A stretch of 64,000 nt of DNA, from contig NC_134841.1 of NCBI RefSeq assembly GCF_965363235.1, positions 38,221,440-38,285,439 of the forward strand, in the 5' to 3' direction. Both the position numbers and the translations under genes were made by a program. This document shows positions 37,872 to 48,109 of this stretch, piece by piece. The notes under the pieces were generated by a model. The model saw only the letters and a program-made list of their open reading frames with translations. It was not told the origin of the DNA and did not search any database. Origin of the DNA: Mytilus galloprovincialis (taxonomy: Eukaryota; Mollusca; Bivalvia; Mytilida; Mytilidae). The stretch's first letter is position 1, and the number at the start of each line of letters is the position of its first letter.

Positions 37872-40800
37872 ATGAATACTTTTGTAACCGTACTCCTAGT
37901 GTCCGTTGCCTTTGCAAATGCTGTACCCAGATATGGCGGCGGCAAAGGAGGTAAGTTGTTTTAATTTAAATAATATGATTTCGCTCTATTTCACCAAACA
38001 AAGGACAAATTCAAAAGGCATTACACTCAATACATTTTTTTGGCAATTATTCTATTTATTCTAATTTGTTTAAATATTATATATTAAGTATTTTGGTGAT
38101 TTATAATTAGTTCCTGGAAAAGTTCTTTAAAAAAAATTATATTGATTTGTGATGATCTGAAATTTTATTATTTTCGGATAAGTTTGCATGAAAGTGGAAC
38201 ATAAGTCTCTGATACTACATATAAATAACGATCTTTCTTATAAAGTGAAAAATAATTTTAGATTATAATAATCATCTTATCTGTAAAATATAATCACAAA
38301 AAGGATAATCATAATAATATGGCACCAATTTTATTTACAATATCGATAACAAAAGGCAATAAGAAGGAAAGTTTATAGAAAAATGACTAGAAAATCAGAA
38401 AAATTCCCTAAACAACAACATTTGTTTTTCTATCATTTAATATAGCTGCTAAATTATTTCAGTAGGTGGATCTATCAGTGGATCAATTGATGGATCTATT
38501 GGCGGAAATGTTGGAGGTGGCTTCGGAAGTGGACTTTCTAGTTCTCTCAGTGGTGCTCTTAGCGGAAACTTGGGTGGTGGCATTGGAAGCGGAATTGGCG
38601 GCATAGATGTATCTAACTCTCTCAATGCTGCTCTTAGTGGAAATTTGGGAGGTGGAATTAGTGGCAGTGGACTATCTAGTTCACTCAACGCTGCTTTAAG
38701 TGGAAACTTGGCCGGAGGCATTGGAGGTGGTCTTGGAGGCGGTGGAATATCTAGTTCTCTTGCTGGTGCTCTAAGCGGAAATTTGGGAGGTAGTCTAGGA
38801 GGTGGTCTCGGCGGCAGTGGACTATCTAGTTCTCTCAACGCTGCATTAAGCGGAAATTTGGGAGGTAGTCTAGGAAGCGGTATTGGCGGCAGTGGGATTT
38901 CAGGTTCTCTAGCTGGTGCTCTTAGCGGAAATTTGGGAGGTGGAATTAGTGGTGTTGGTGCCGGCAGATCTATCTCCATCAGCATTAGTGCATACCTTAG
39001 ATTGATTTCCTACATCTCTGCTCTTCAACAAACCATCTCTGCCAATACCTTAGCAGCAAGTTTGAGCGGTGGAATCAGTGGTGGAATCAGTGGAGGAATT
39101 GGTGGTGGAGTAGGAGGTGGATTCACTGGTGGTGCTGGATCTAACTTTGCTGGACAATTTGACGGTGGATTTGCTGGTTCTGTTGGCAGATCTGGATTCG
39201 GAACTGGAGTAGGAAGCAGCGGATTTGCTGGACAATTCGGAAGTGGATTTACTGCACAAAGTGGAAATATCGGAGGTATTGGAGGAGCCGGCGGTTTAAG
39301 TGGAGGACTTTCCGGAGGATTAAGTGGTGGAATTTCTGGTGGTATAAGAGGTGGTATTGGAGGTGGTGCAGGAGGAATCAGCAGCGCTAGCCTTCAAGGT
39401 CAGTATTCTATGTAAAAAAGTTAAACAAATTTAAACAGGAATTCTTAAATATGAAATTTTGCGATACTTTTTTTTTTTATTTTTATTTTTTTTATCCAAC
39501 ATATATAATATACAACAGTACAGTTATCAAACAGTTAGTTCATGTATATGAATGTAATATAATACAATCTATCAGAAAATGTATAGAACTTGAAAATAAC
39601 ATTTTGTTGGGATTTTATAATTGTATCTTATTAAAAAGGGACATACAAAAAAAAGTATGGAGAATTGATAAATAAAAAAATAAAAAGATGATTAAGAAAA
39701 AGAAAAAAGAAAAAAAAAACATAAACATAAAATTTTGTATAGTTGCTAATCCACCAAATTATCCTGTAAAGCCTCTTGGTAAATGCACCAAGCTTGGTTA
39801 AACTTGTCAAACATTTATTTTTAATTGATATCGTCTTCTCCAAAATATAATGATGCTTTATTTTTTCAATCAATGCTGTTAAACTTAATTCTCCTTTAAA
39901 ATATCGTGTATTATATATATCTTGTTTAATCCAGAGAAAAATATTGTTTTGAGGGTCATTTTTGTACATTCGTGATAAATTTCCAAACAAAAAAATATCC
40001 TGTGTAAATGGTATACTAATACCATTCTGGAGAAACCACATTTCGGTTTGCTCAATAAATTGTTGTACATAATAACAGTCCCACAGTATATGTTCAATTG
40101 ATTCAAGTTCAGTCTTACAAAAAGTACAATATGGGTTTTGCACTATCCCAATTTTGTTTAAAAACGTATTTGTTGCCAGAATTTTATGATTAATTCTATA
40201 CTGAAGCCATTGTTTTGCGATCCTTAATATGTATGAAGGAACGATATTAGAAAAGATAAACAAAACATTTTGTTAAGTGCTGTTAATAACATTAATCATT
40301 TAATAAATATCGACTGAAGATAGAGTACGATTTCCCTCGTTCTTTTTTTTCCTTTTTTACAGGGATAGGGGTTGGGGTGCAGTTCAACCATGTGAATGCC
40401 TTGAATCGGACGCCATTGATAATTCTTATGTAAACGAACGTTAGCACTGGCGTAACTAATAATGAACCTGGAATGTGTAACCAATGATCTGCTGTTTGCC
40501 ACAGCTTTCCCATTGAGTAAAGTTACGCGTTGTTGTGTTTCTATTATTCTTTTTAACTTCATCTATAATCTTTATGTCGTTTTCAGCTGCTCTTCAAGGA
40601 AGTGTAAGCAGTGGATTAGGAGGCAGATCTGTTGGAAAAGGTAAACTTTTAAAAAAGTTTAAAATATAACAAGATATATAGATATAAGGATTTAAATTTT
40701 AATCAGATATAGTAACATGCACAGTGTACTCGATAGTTAGGTCCAATTTACCATTATATATTTTTTTGTAGTCATTAAGAAAAACACGAAAATTATTTAA

Positions 40801-41841
40801 ACCTACAATTCAAATATCAAACAGTCTTTGTAATTTACTCCAAACTTATTCAGAAATTTTACATATTTTCAAAGATAATGGAATGATGTGAAATGTTGAT
40901 ATAAAAACAATGGACCTGAAAGACAACTCATCAAGAAAGTTTACAAAGTGCTTTGCATATTATTGTATAAACATTCACATATAAAAACAACAAAAATAAA
41001 AAATATATAATTATTTGAAATTGTACACATAAATAAAGGCAACAGTAGTATACCGCTGTTCAAAACTCATAAATCCATGGACAAAAAACAAAATCGGAGT
41101 AACAAACTAAAACCGAGGGAAACGCATTAAATATAAGAGGAGAACAACGACACAACACTAAAATGTAACACACACAGAAACGGACCAAGCATCAGACAAA
41201 ATCCCACGAGAATAACAAATATAACATCAAAACCAAATACATGAATTTGGGATAGACAAGTACCGTGACACGTCTTATCGCAATGTGAAATTACACTCAA
41301 AAATAAGAGAAAACAAACGACTCAACGTTAAAATGTAACACACACAGAAACGAACAATAATATAACAATGGCCATATTCCTGACTTGGTACAGGACATTT
41401 TTAAAGGAAAAAATGGTGGGTTGAACCTGGTTTTGTGGCATGCCAAACTTCGCACTTTAATGGCAATGTTAAATATAACATTGAAATGACAACATAATAT
41501 TACAGGACTACAATACAAATAAATAGGAGAACGTATTAGACAAAGAAACAAATGATTAATGAATAACAAAAAGCATCAGGTTTAAAATTCAATACGTCAA
41601 AAACGCGCCTCGTCCACACAAGACTCACCAGTGACACCCAGATTAATAATAGACATAATAAACTAATACGTAAACGTATGATTGGAAAATAACTTATCAG
41701 GGATAAAACAAAAGTGATAAGTAAAGTTTTATCAAGTGTAATCGATGTTTATTTTTGTTAAAAGTGTATGCAAAATATAATGTTTTTTTCAAGTAGATAT
41801 ACTAATATATACCATTTCTTTTTGTAGGATCAGCATACTAA
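37872..41841 (+). CDS. Gene C: secreted glycine/serine-rich silk-like protein
   Basis: Coding exons are 37872-37950 (exon from 37867), 38463-39398, 40587-40640 and 41828-41841, with a 5'UTR exon at about 37457-37507. Together they encode 360 residues, all introns phase 1. The signal peptide is MNTFVTVLLVSVAFANA, and the mature chain begins VPRYGGGKG. Six repeats of 21-25 residues with the signature SSLNAALSGNLGG lead to the island at residues 196-216 (SAYLRLISYISALQQ). FAGQFDGGFAGSV-type segments, GGLSGG runs, exon 4 (AALQGSVSSGLGGRSVGKG) and the end GSAY follow. The mature protein has no Cys, and its few Tyr lie near the start, in the island and at the very end. Intron 3 carries a LINE (39468-40212) and intron 4 a dispersed repeat; both are absent from gene D, so they came after the duplication. 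A structural extracellular role is inferred. Confidence 0.9.
39468..40212 (-). mobile_element. 5'-truncated LINE in intron 3 of gene C (L1/Tx1-like C-terminus)
   Basis: The minus strand encodes the reverse-transcriptase C-terminal zinc-binding region: QWLQYRINHKILATN, then a C-x2-C pair in NPYCTFCKTE, then SIEHILWDC. An A-rich tail (T-rich on the plus strand) lies at 39468-39495. The flanks TTTTGCGATAC (39457-39467) and TTTTGCGATCC (40213-40223) form a near-perfect target-site duplication. Genes D and E have only short sequence at this place, so it is a young insertion in gene C. It lies antisense to the gene. Confidence 0.8.
41033..41560 (+). repeat. Dispersed repeat family 1b copy in intron 4 of gene C
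   Basis: AATAAAGGCAACAGTAGTAT to GGACTACAATACAAATAAAT. Genes D and E lack it in this intron. A degraded hammerhead motif follows at 41598. Confidence 0.65.
41598..41640 (-). ncRNA. Degraded hammerhead-like motif, minus strand, in intron 4 of gene C
   Basis: The minus strand reads CACTGGTGAGTCTTGTGTGG followed by an altered GAAA box. It sits at the same end of the same repeat family as the motif at 29112. Confidence 0.35.
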
Positions 41842-41924
41842 ATAACATATGTATATTTATTTGACGCCTGAAGTCGATGAACGAACAACTCCATTTCTCT
41901 TTTGTTGTATTTACTTGGTATTAG

Positions 41925-41930
41925 AATAAA
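41925..41930 (+). terminator. Gene C polyadenylation signal AATAAA
   Basis: AATAAA lies 84 bp after the stop. The stretch 41814-41945, covering the last exon and 3'UTR, is identical by eye to 51046-51177 in gene D. Confidence 0.8.
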
Positions 41931-43249
41931 CATTGTCATCAGAATTAATTGTGTTTGGTAGTTTGTTTCCTCACATAATATAGTTATAACAAAATACAAA
42001 CCACGTCCATAACCAACCATAATCATTTTAGTCCGAGTTTGAGTTATTTTGATTTTCAAAAAATATGTTCAACGAATTTTAAACTACTTTTTTTTTTATT
42101 TCATACAACAATTAAGTGTGGAGAAATATATACTCTCAATAACGAAGAGAAAAATGAAAATACCACCAAGGAATAGAAAATTGAAAAAATAACTAGTCTT
42201 TCAGTTTATTATGATAAGTAGCGTAACAATCCGTTATGATTCAAAATCAGCGATCTCTTTTGATCAAGACATTATAAGTTTTACACAAAACATTGAACTT
42301 GTTTACATATGTATTTAGAAAATCGGAATACTTTGCAGACCTCTAACTATCTGTATGCATTGTTTTATGTATTTTACAAAATGTGATATTGTGCAAAAGC
42401 GGTTATTAAAACTTTATTGTCACTTAAATAGTCAAGGCTACAGCGAACTACATTTATAGAAGTTTCTCTCGTTATTACAACATTAGCCGAGATGAACATT
42501 CACTAAATAAACAGAAAAAAGTCAACAAAGACTACCGTATATGTTGACTTATCCTCGTAAATTTTACAAACTATCACGATTCAACCGGATTTTTGAAAAT
42601 TGGAAAGAAAGAGAAAAAACACTTAAAAATATCAAGATTTTCTCCGAGCACAAAAGCCTTACACACTTTGCTATTGAGAACTAGTTTCTCCTCTGACCCA
42701 AGCTCTTGACAAAGTTGTGGATCGATGTCTGACTTGGAATCTAATGCTTTATATTTCCAAACTTATTCGGTTTTCAATAGCATGTAGCAACTAGTCGTCC
42801 CAATAAATCTCCCAGGAATAAAGCCTGTTTGTTTTAAATAATTACATGTGATTACTTCCTGCTTCTGAATGACAGACATTTCCCCTATCTTATTGACCTG
42901 AAGACAAATTATCAATGTCTATCCAAAACACTTTGAAAAATTCTGCTGTGAAGCCATCTGAACACGGACTATTATTATTTTTCATCCTTTCAATGCTTGT
43001 GATATTTCAGTGAAGGTAATATTACCTTCTAGTGAATCCATTTTATTATCTTTTAATTTAGGTGTTAGAAATGGAATTATCCCCGATACATTGACTTCTT
43101 TTATACACTCTTGACAAGATTTCTTTAATAATTTTATTTACAAAAGTTTGGGTTTATAGATTACAAAAACAGATAGTTGGTCTCTCTCCCTTTTCAATCC
43201 ACTGGGTTCTTGACCGAGCATATTGGCCTTTAAGCCTTGTTTATAAATT

Positions 43250-43485
43250 TCCTGATACAAAACTTTGAATTTTTCGAAAAACTAAGGATTTTCTTGTCTC
43301 AGGAATAGATTACCTTAGCCGTATTTGGCACAACTTTTTGGAATTTTGGATCCTCTATGCTCTTCAACTTTGTATTGTTTGGCTTTATAACTATTTTGAT
43401 ATGAGCGTCACTGATGAGTCTTATGTAGACGAAACGCGCGTCTGGCGTACTAAATTATAATCCTGGTACTTTTGATAACTATTTG
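43250..43485 (+). mobile_element. Short hammerhead-bearing retroelement copy 1
   Basis: This ~235 bp unit runs from GAATTTTTCGAAAA-like sequence, through TGGCACAACTTTTTGGAATT, to ATCCTGGTACTTTTGATAAC. It matches 46805-47032 almost throughout and 51630-51855 more loosely. It is inserted in the decayed LINE. It has no coding capacity and resembles non-autonomous retrozyme-like elements. Confidence 0.65.
43405..43448 (+). ncRNA. Hammerhead ribozyme-like motif, full core
   Basis: CTGATGA (43411-43417) is followed by a 3-bp stem II (GTC/GAC) and GAAA. A very short stem III (ACGCGCGT) comes next, with a cleavage triplet GTC ending at 43442. Stem I forms between GCGTCA (43405-43410) and TGGCGT (43443-43448) with wobble pairs. 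All invariant core bases are present. Confidence 0.7.
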
Positions 43486-44439
43486 CCGCAAAATTTTAAG
43501 TTCACATTTTTCAATCTCAATTACATTTGTATTGTCCTCAGTGATTGTATTTCTAGTATTTTTTAAAAATTTTCTTTAAGCTTCTTTTCCCATTTTACAC
43601 TTTCCCTTTTTATATATGTCAAATATCTTAAAGGTCTTACCTCTGATTTCATTGAGACACATTTATCAGAATAAATCTCTTGTCTTCAATATTAATATCC
43701 AATCCCAACAAATTGCCATCCACTTTTTAAATTAATGTATGTTATATTCAAAATAATTTTTAAAATAGGATTGCAACTCCTGGTTGATTAGACTCATGAG
43801 ATTGGAAATGCATTGACTTTTCCGTTGGTTTCTTATCAGTGTTTCATTTTGTTTTACAAAGTGTGTGTCTTGAAGCCAATTTATATAGGAGTACAAAGTA
43901 AATGAACCAGGCTAGGGGTATGCCAAATAACGTCTAGTTCTTTTTCCAAACCAGTTCATCGAAAGGTACCAAGACATAGGCGAGAAACACTGCGTTACAA
44001 CTTCACAATTAATACATGATGGTCTTGACGTATAGAATCTGGGTACTAACGTTGTGTATCATCTTATAAAGAATTAAGGTATTCTTTTATTTGTCTTATG
44101 AATATTTCCTTTACTATCTAGTCTGTTATTGTGGTATCTATTTGGCGTGGCTCTGTACTTATATATCCCGTCATTGTGTTATTGTACCATGATAAACTGT
44201 GTATTCTTGTCTTTCATGTTTGCTTATATTCTTTGTCTATATATATGCCGTTTTGTGTTTCTTTTCTACATGTGACATTGCTCCGAACGTATACGTCCCG
44301 TTATTGTTTTTTTTGTAGCATGGTAAACGTTTGTTTTTATATTTGTTTGTTAATATAGTGATTACGACAATAATACAATGTTGACTACTGTACCCCTGTT
44401 CATAACATGTTTACATAATATGTCTGTTTGTTTAAGTCA

Positions 44440-44690
44440 CAAATTGTTGTCAATATAATGGAATTTTATGCGACTTTCATACAAATGAGAGGTTAAGCTA
44501 GCTCAAAACCAGGGTAAATCCACCATTTTATACATAAGAAAATGTATTTACCAAGTCAGGAATATGACAGTTGTTGTCCATTCGTTTGATGTGTTTGAGC
44601 TTTAGATTTTGCAATTTGACTTGGGACATTCCGTTTTGGATTTTCCTCCTAGTTTAGTATTTTTTTCATATGACTTTAAAGGTTTTTTTG
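44440..44690 (-). repeat. Dispersed repeat family 1 copy
   Basis: The minus strand has ACTGTCATATTCCTGACTTG and GAGGAAAATCCAAAACGGA. A second minus copy is at 46455-46615. Confidence 0.6.
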
Positions 44691-44871
44691 TTGATTTTTA
44701 AGATGAATTTTGAAGAAAAGAACATTGTAGTTTATTTATTTAATATTTTAAATACATCCTTGAATTTTATAAATCCTACTTTGTAAGGAATCACTCTGAT
44801 TCAAACCAAAAATTCTCTGAAACTGACATTATGTAAATGCTTGATTTTTTATTGACAACATTTTTGTTACG

Positions 44872-45815
44872 TTTGGCGGACGTGTTTGTCAACAGACTGT
44901 CGGAATTCCAATGGAAACCAATTGTGCCCCTCTTCTTGCCGACTTGTTTCTTTATTATTATGAGGCTGACTTCATTTAGGAACTTCTAAGAAAGAAAGAT
45001 AAGAAGTTAGCAATATCCTGTAACTTTACGTTCCGCTATATAGATGATGTTCTCTCACTAAATAATACAAACTTTGGTGACTATGTTGAACGAATCTATC
45101 CCATCGAACAGGAGATAAAGATTACTACAGATACAACTAAGTCTGCCTCACATATTGACTTACATCTAGAAATTGACGATAAGGGTTGGTTGAAAACAAA
45201 ACTTTACGACAAAAGAGAGGATTTCAGCTTCCCAATTGTGAACTCTTCATTTCTGTATAGCATCATTCCAGCAGCGCCTGCATACGGAGTATTAACCTCC
45301 CAATTGATACGATATTCCCGGGCTTGTATTTCCTAACATGATTTCCTTGATAGAGGATTGCTATTCACAAGGAAGCTATTAAACAACGAGTTCCAAATGG
45401 TGAAGTTGAAATCATTCCTTCGTAAATTTTACGGACGCCATCAAGAGTTGTTGACCGTTAAGGAATAACCGTTTCATAGATGATATCGGATATATTTCTT
45501 ATGTCGTAACTACAATACCCTTTCCCTTTTCACGAATGTGACCAACCGAATTAGACTATTTACCGGATTTGTAATAATATAAGCAACATGACGGGTGCCA
45601 CATGTGGAGCAGGATCTGCTTGCCCTTCCGGAGCACTTAAGATCACCCCAAGTTTTTGGTGGCGTTCATGTTGCTTAGTCTTTAGTTTTCTATGCTGTAT
45701 CTTCTGTACTATTATTTGTCTGTTTGTCTTTTTATTTTTAGCCATGACGTTGTCGGTTTATTTTCTATCTATGAGTTTTACTCTCCCTCTGGTATTTTTC
45801 GTCGCTCTTATATAG
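44872..45815 (+). mobile_element. Broken reverse-transcriptase element (Penelope-like or related)
   Basis: The plus strand shows reverse-transcriptase motifs in order: NCAPLLADLFLYYYE, FRYIDDVLS (the catalytic YIDD) and a C-terminal LRKFYGRHQEL stretch. A transmembrane-like 3' region follows to about 45815. The copy starts inside the RT, so it is 5'-truncated, and it carries a few breaks: a fossil. The same 3' end recurs alone at 23616, 29895, 59386 and 59614. The corresponding upstream region of gene E lacks it, so it probably arrived after the D/E duplication. The family assignment is tentative. Confidence 0.6.
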
Positions 45816-46804
45816 TGAAGTATTTGAATATTTGGTAATATCAGGTGGTGGATAGACAAAAAAAAAAAAAAAGATCCCAACTTCATCATGTTCATAGAAA
45901 TAAGAAAACAGTTAATTTGGGTGAACAAATCCATTGAAAATAAAACTGTTAATTTTGATATGATAAGGAGTAATTTAATATCTGTCAGTGTAGTTAAACA
46001 CGATATTTGCGATATATCTTATCATTTTATTCAGCAAAAAAGTCTGTAAGAGTAATTGGATAGCAAAATATTTATTTGTAAAACGCCATCCCAAAAAGAC
46101 TGTCTTCAGATGTTTTAGTCTGAAAGTTCTATTAAAAGTATTTCAATATTCTTAGACAAAAACTGAGGCTTCAAGTTTTCAACAAATATATTATACAAGT
46201 CAATTTGTCAAGTTATTGAATTGAAACCCCCAATTGGTATTTGCAAATGGACGCGTATATTAATAATAACCTCAGTATTAATCCATTGTATTTTTTCACT
46301 TTTCAATATTTCGAAGAAAATAATTTAAAAATATAAAGATGAAAACTTTTACAATTCATATTACCAACAAAAAACTTATTATTTAAATTGTATCAGAAGG
46401 ACGACGGTCTATGTAATTCATGTAACGAATAAGAAGATAATAACAACGAAAATATCTGTACCAAGTCAGGAATATGACGGTTGCTGTGCATTCGTTTGGT
46501 GTGTTTTATCATTTGATTTTGCCCTTTGATTAGGGACTTTCTGTTTTGAATTTACCTCGGATTTCAGTATTTTTGTGATTTAACCTTTTTCATTTGTTGT
46601 TGATATTTTTTTTTAATTGGATAAACTATTCACGAGTGAATGAGAAAATCTAAATTAAATTTTGGAATATCGTTAAATCCATTAATCTTTAGATATTAAA
46701 TTCTTAACACAATTTATTTGGGTTTCGTCCCCGGTGGTATCACCAGCGCAGTAGTAAACACCGAAATGAATATCAATAATGTGGTCATTTATTTACAAAA
46801 TTCC

Positions 46805-47032
46805 TGTTTACAAAATTTTGAATTTTTCGAAAAGCTAAGGATTTTCTTATACGAGGCATAGATTACCTTAGTCGTATTGGCACAACTTTTTGAAATTTTG
46901 GATCCTCAATGCTCTTCAACTTTGCACTTGTTTGGTTTTATAAATATTTTGATATGAGCGTCACTGATGAGTCTTATGTAGACGAAACGCGCGTCTGGCG
47001 TACTAAATTATAATCCTGGTACCTATAAATAG
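46805..47032 (+). mobile_element. Short hammerhead-bearing retroelement copy 2
   Basis: Nearly the same sequence as 43250-43485, ending with ATCCTGGTACCTATAAATA. It lies about 0.8 kb upstream of the gene D TATA box. Confidence 0.65.
46958..47001 (+). ncRNA. Hammerhead ribozyme-like motif, full core
   Basis: Identical in the core to the motif at 43405: GCGTCA, CTGATGA, a GTC/GAC stem, GAAA, ACGCGCGT and TGGCGT. The predicted cut is after 46995. Confidence 0.7.
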
Positions 47033-47554
47033 TATTGCGTAACAATTTTAGATTTTGGTATAAACAATCATATTATGTATCTAATCAAAACATGACAAAT
47101 GACTTTCTTCAAGAAAACATGACAAGATATAACGAAAACAGATCAATAAAATTAAATTAATAACTGCAGTCACTTAAAAGAAGTTTACCCGATTGAATTG
47201 ATAAAAACTTTTGTATTTCAAGAAATGTATACATACATATATATACTTTCAAATTGTCTAAACATCAGCCCAACAATGTTAAATCTGTAATTTTTTGTTC
47301 TTCCCTCGCCGGGATGAGATATCGTGGTACACAATCGTCTTGCACTATGCCGGGCACTTAGCCGGATACTAACATGTGACTTAGTTGATTGATATTTATT
47401 TGAAGAAATCACAAAATGTAAGCATTTCGAACTTACTCATTGACAAATGAAAGACCGGCAGATCGTGGACTATTCCCTTTATATACTACGAAAACTATTC
47501 GCCATTTCACATCAGTTTGAAATAACATCGCATTGCAATAAATAAAACACCATA

Positions 47555-47838
47555 TTACGTAATATTTTATCTTATTGTTCAACGAAAATGTGCGAAATGG
47601 CAAATAAAACTGTCTGATTCATATTTATCAATAAATTGTCATGTAAGCAGAAGTAAATTTAAATTGTGGTTTTTGAAATAATGTTTCACATTAGTTTTGA
47701 AACTAAGTATTATGAATATAGAATGACTAGTGTGCTAAACATCAAACAATACTAGAAAAAATAAATTTCTATACATCAGGGTCAACACTAATGTGCAGGC
47801 AAGAATGCGGAAAGCACGTTGACACAGATGTATAAAAG
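47555..47838 (+). promoter_or_regulatory. Gene D promoter module
   Basis: TATAAAAG lies at 47831-47838 and GCGGAAAGCACGT at 47807-47819. TTACGTAA lies at 47555-47562, and the TCAATAAATTGTCATGTAAG block within 47611-47650. The start site should be near 47861; exon 1 ends at 47896 (ACCAG/GTATAA). Confidence 0.78.
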
Positions 47839-48109
47839 AGAATGATTGCTGATCATTTATACGTACCATTGATATCATCGAGAGAAAGAACACCAGGTAT
47901 AACAATTTCAAATTAATAATTATACTCTCGAGTAAATATCTTTAACAATGCTTCATATTTATAAATATTTAGTGACATATACTGGTTATATATCTCAACA
48001 TTGTTATTCATATTTTTTTTCAATGAATCTTGAATTGGATTTGAAAACAACAACTATTTTATACTTTTTGTCAGATTTTCCTTATTATTTTTAATCTATT
48101 ACAGTCAGG

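Larger units (their letters stand above)
42650..43900 (-). mobile_element. Decayed LINE (endonuclease to start of reverse transcriptase), split by another element
   Basis: Reading the minus strand from about 43890 downwards gives an endonuclease-like stretch with LQETHFVKQNE-type similarity and a following VAILF. After a break at about 43250-43490 comes a linker (SGLKRERDQ). The RT start follows: SLEGNITFTEISQALKG, then a one-base frameshift, then SPCSDGFTAEFFKVFW near 42930-43040. Several stops and frameshifts show that it is dead. The break is filled by a plus-strand hammerhead-bearing element. It is probably of the same broad clade as the LINE in gene C. Confidence 0.65.

Noticed and set aside
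38449-38985. Long minus-strand proline-rich frames opposite the glycine-rich exons (also 11360-11929, 24940-25314, 25363-25848, 49097-49708, 60743-61342)
   Set aside because: They are the antisense of Gly codons (GGN read as NCC), have no signals of their own, and occur wherever exon 3 is.
39050-39259. Minus-strand Ser/Thr-rich frames (also 49773-49988, 61407-61616)
   Set aside because: Another antisense reading of the same exons, conserved only because the plus-strand coding sequence is.
37872-41841. Collagen-like or preCol byssus gene
   Set aside because: There is no Gly-X-Y collagen run; glycine pattern is GG/GGG with Ser and Leu, so only the silk-like description is kept.
37872-41841. 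Naming the family shematrin
   Set aside because: Shematrins have Tyr-rich repeats and a basic C-terminus; these proteins have few Tyr and end in GSAY, so the similarity is only in glycine content.
45588-45815. Hydrophobic plus-strand frame that looks like a membrane protein
   Set aside because: It is the 3' end of the reverse-transcriptase element and recurs as a repeat elsewhere.
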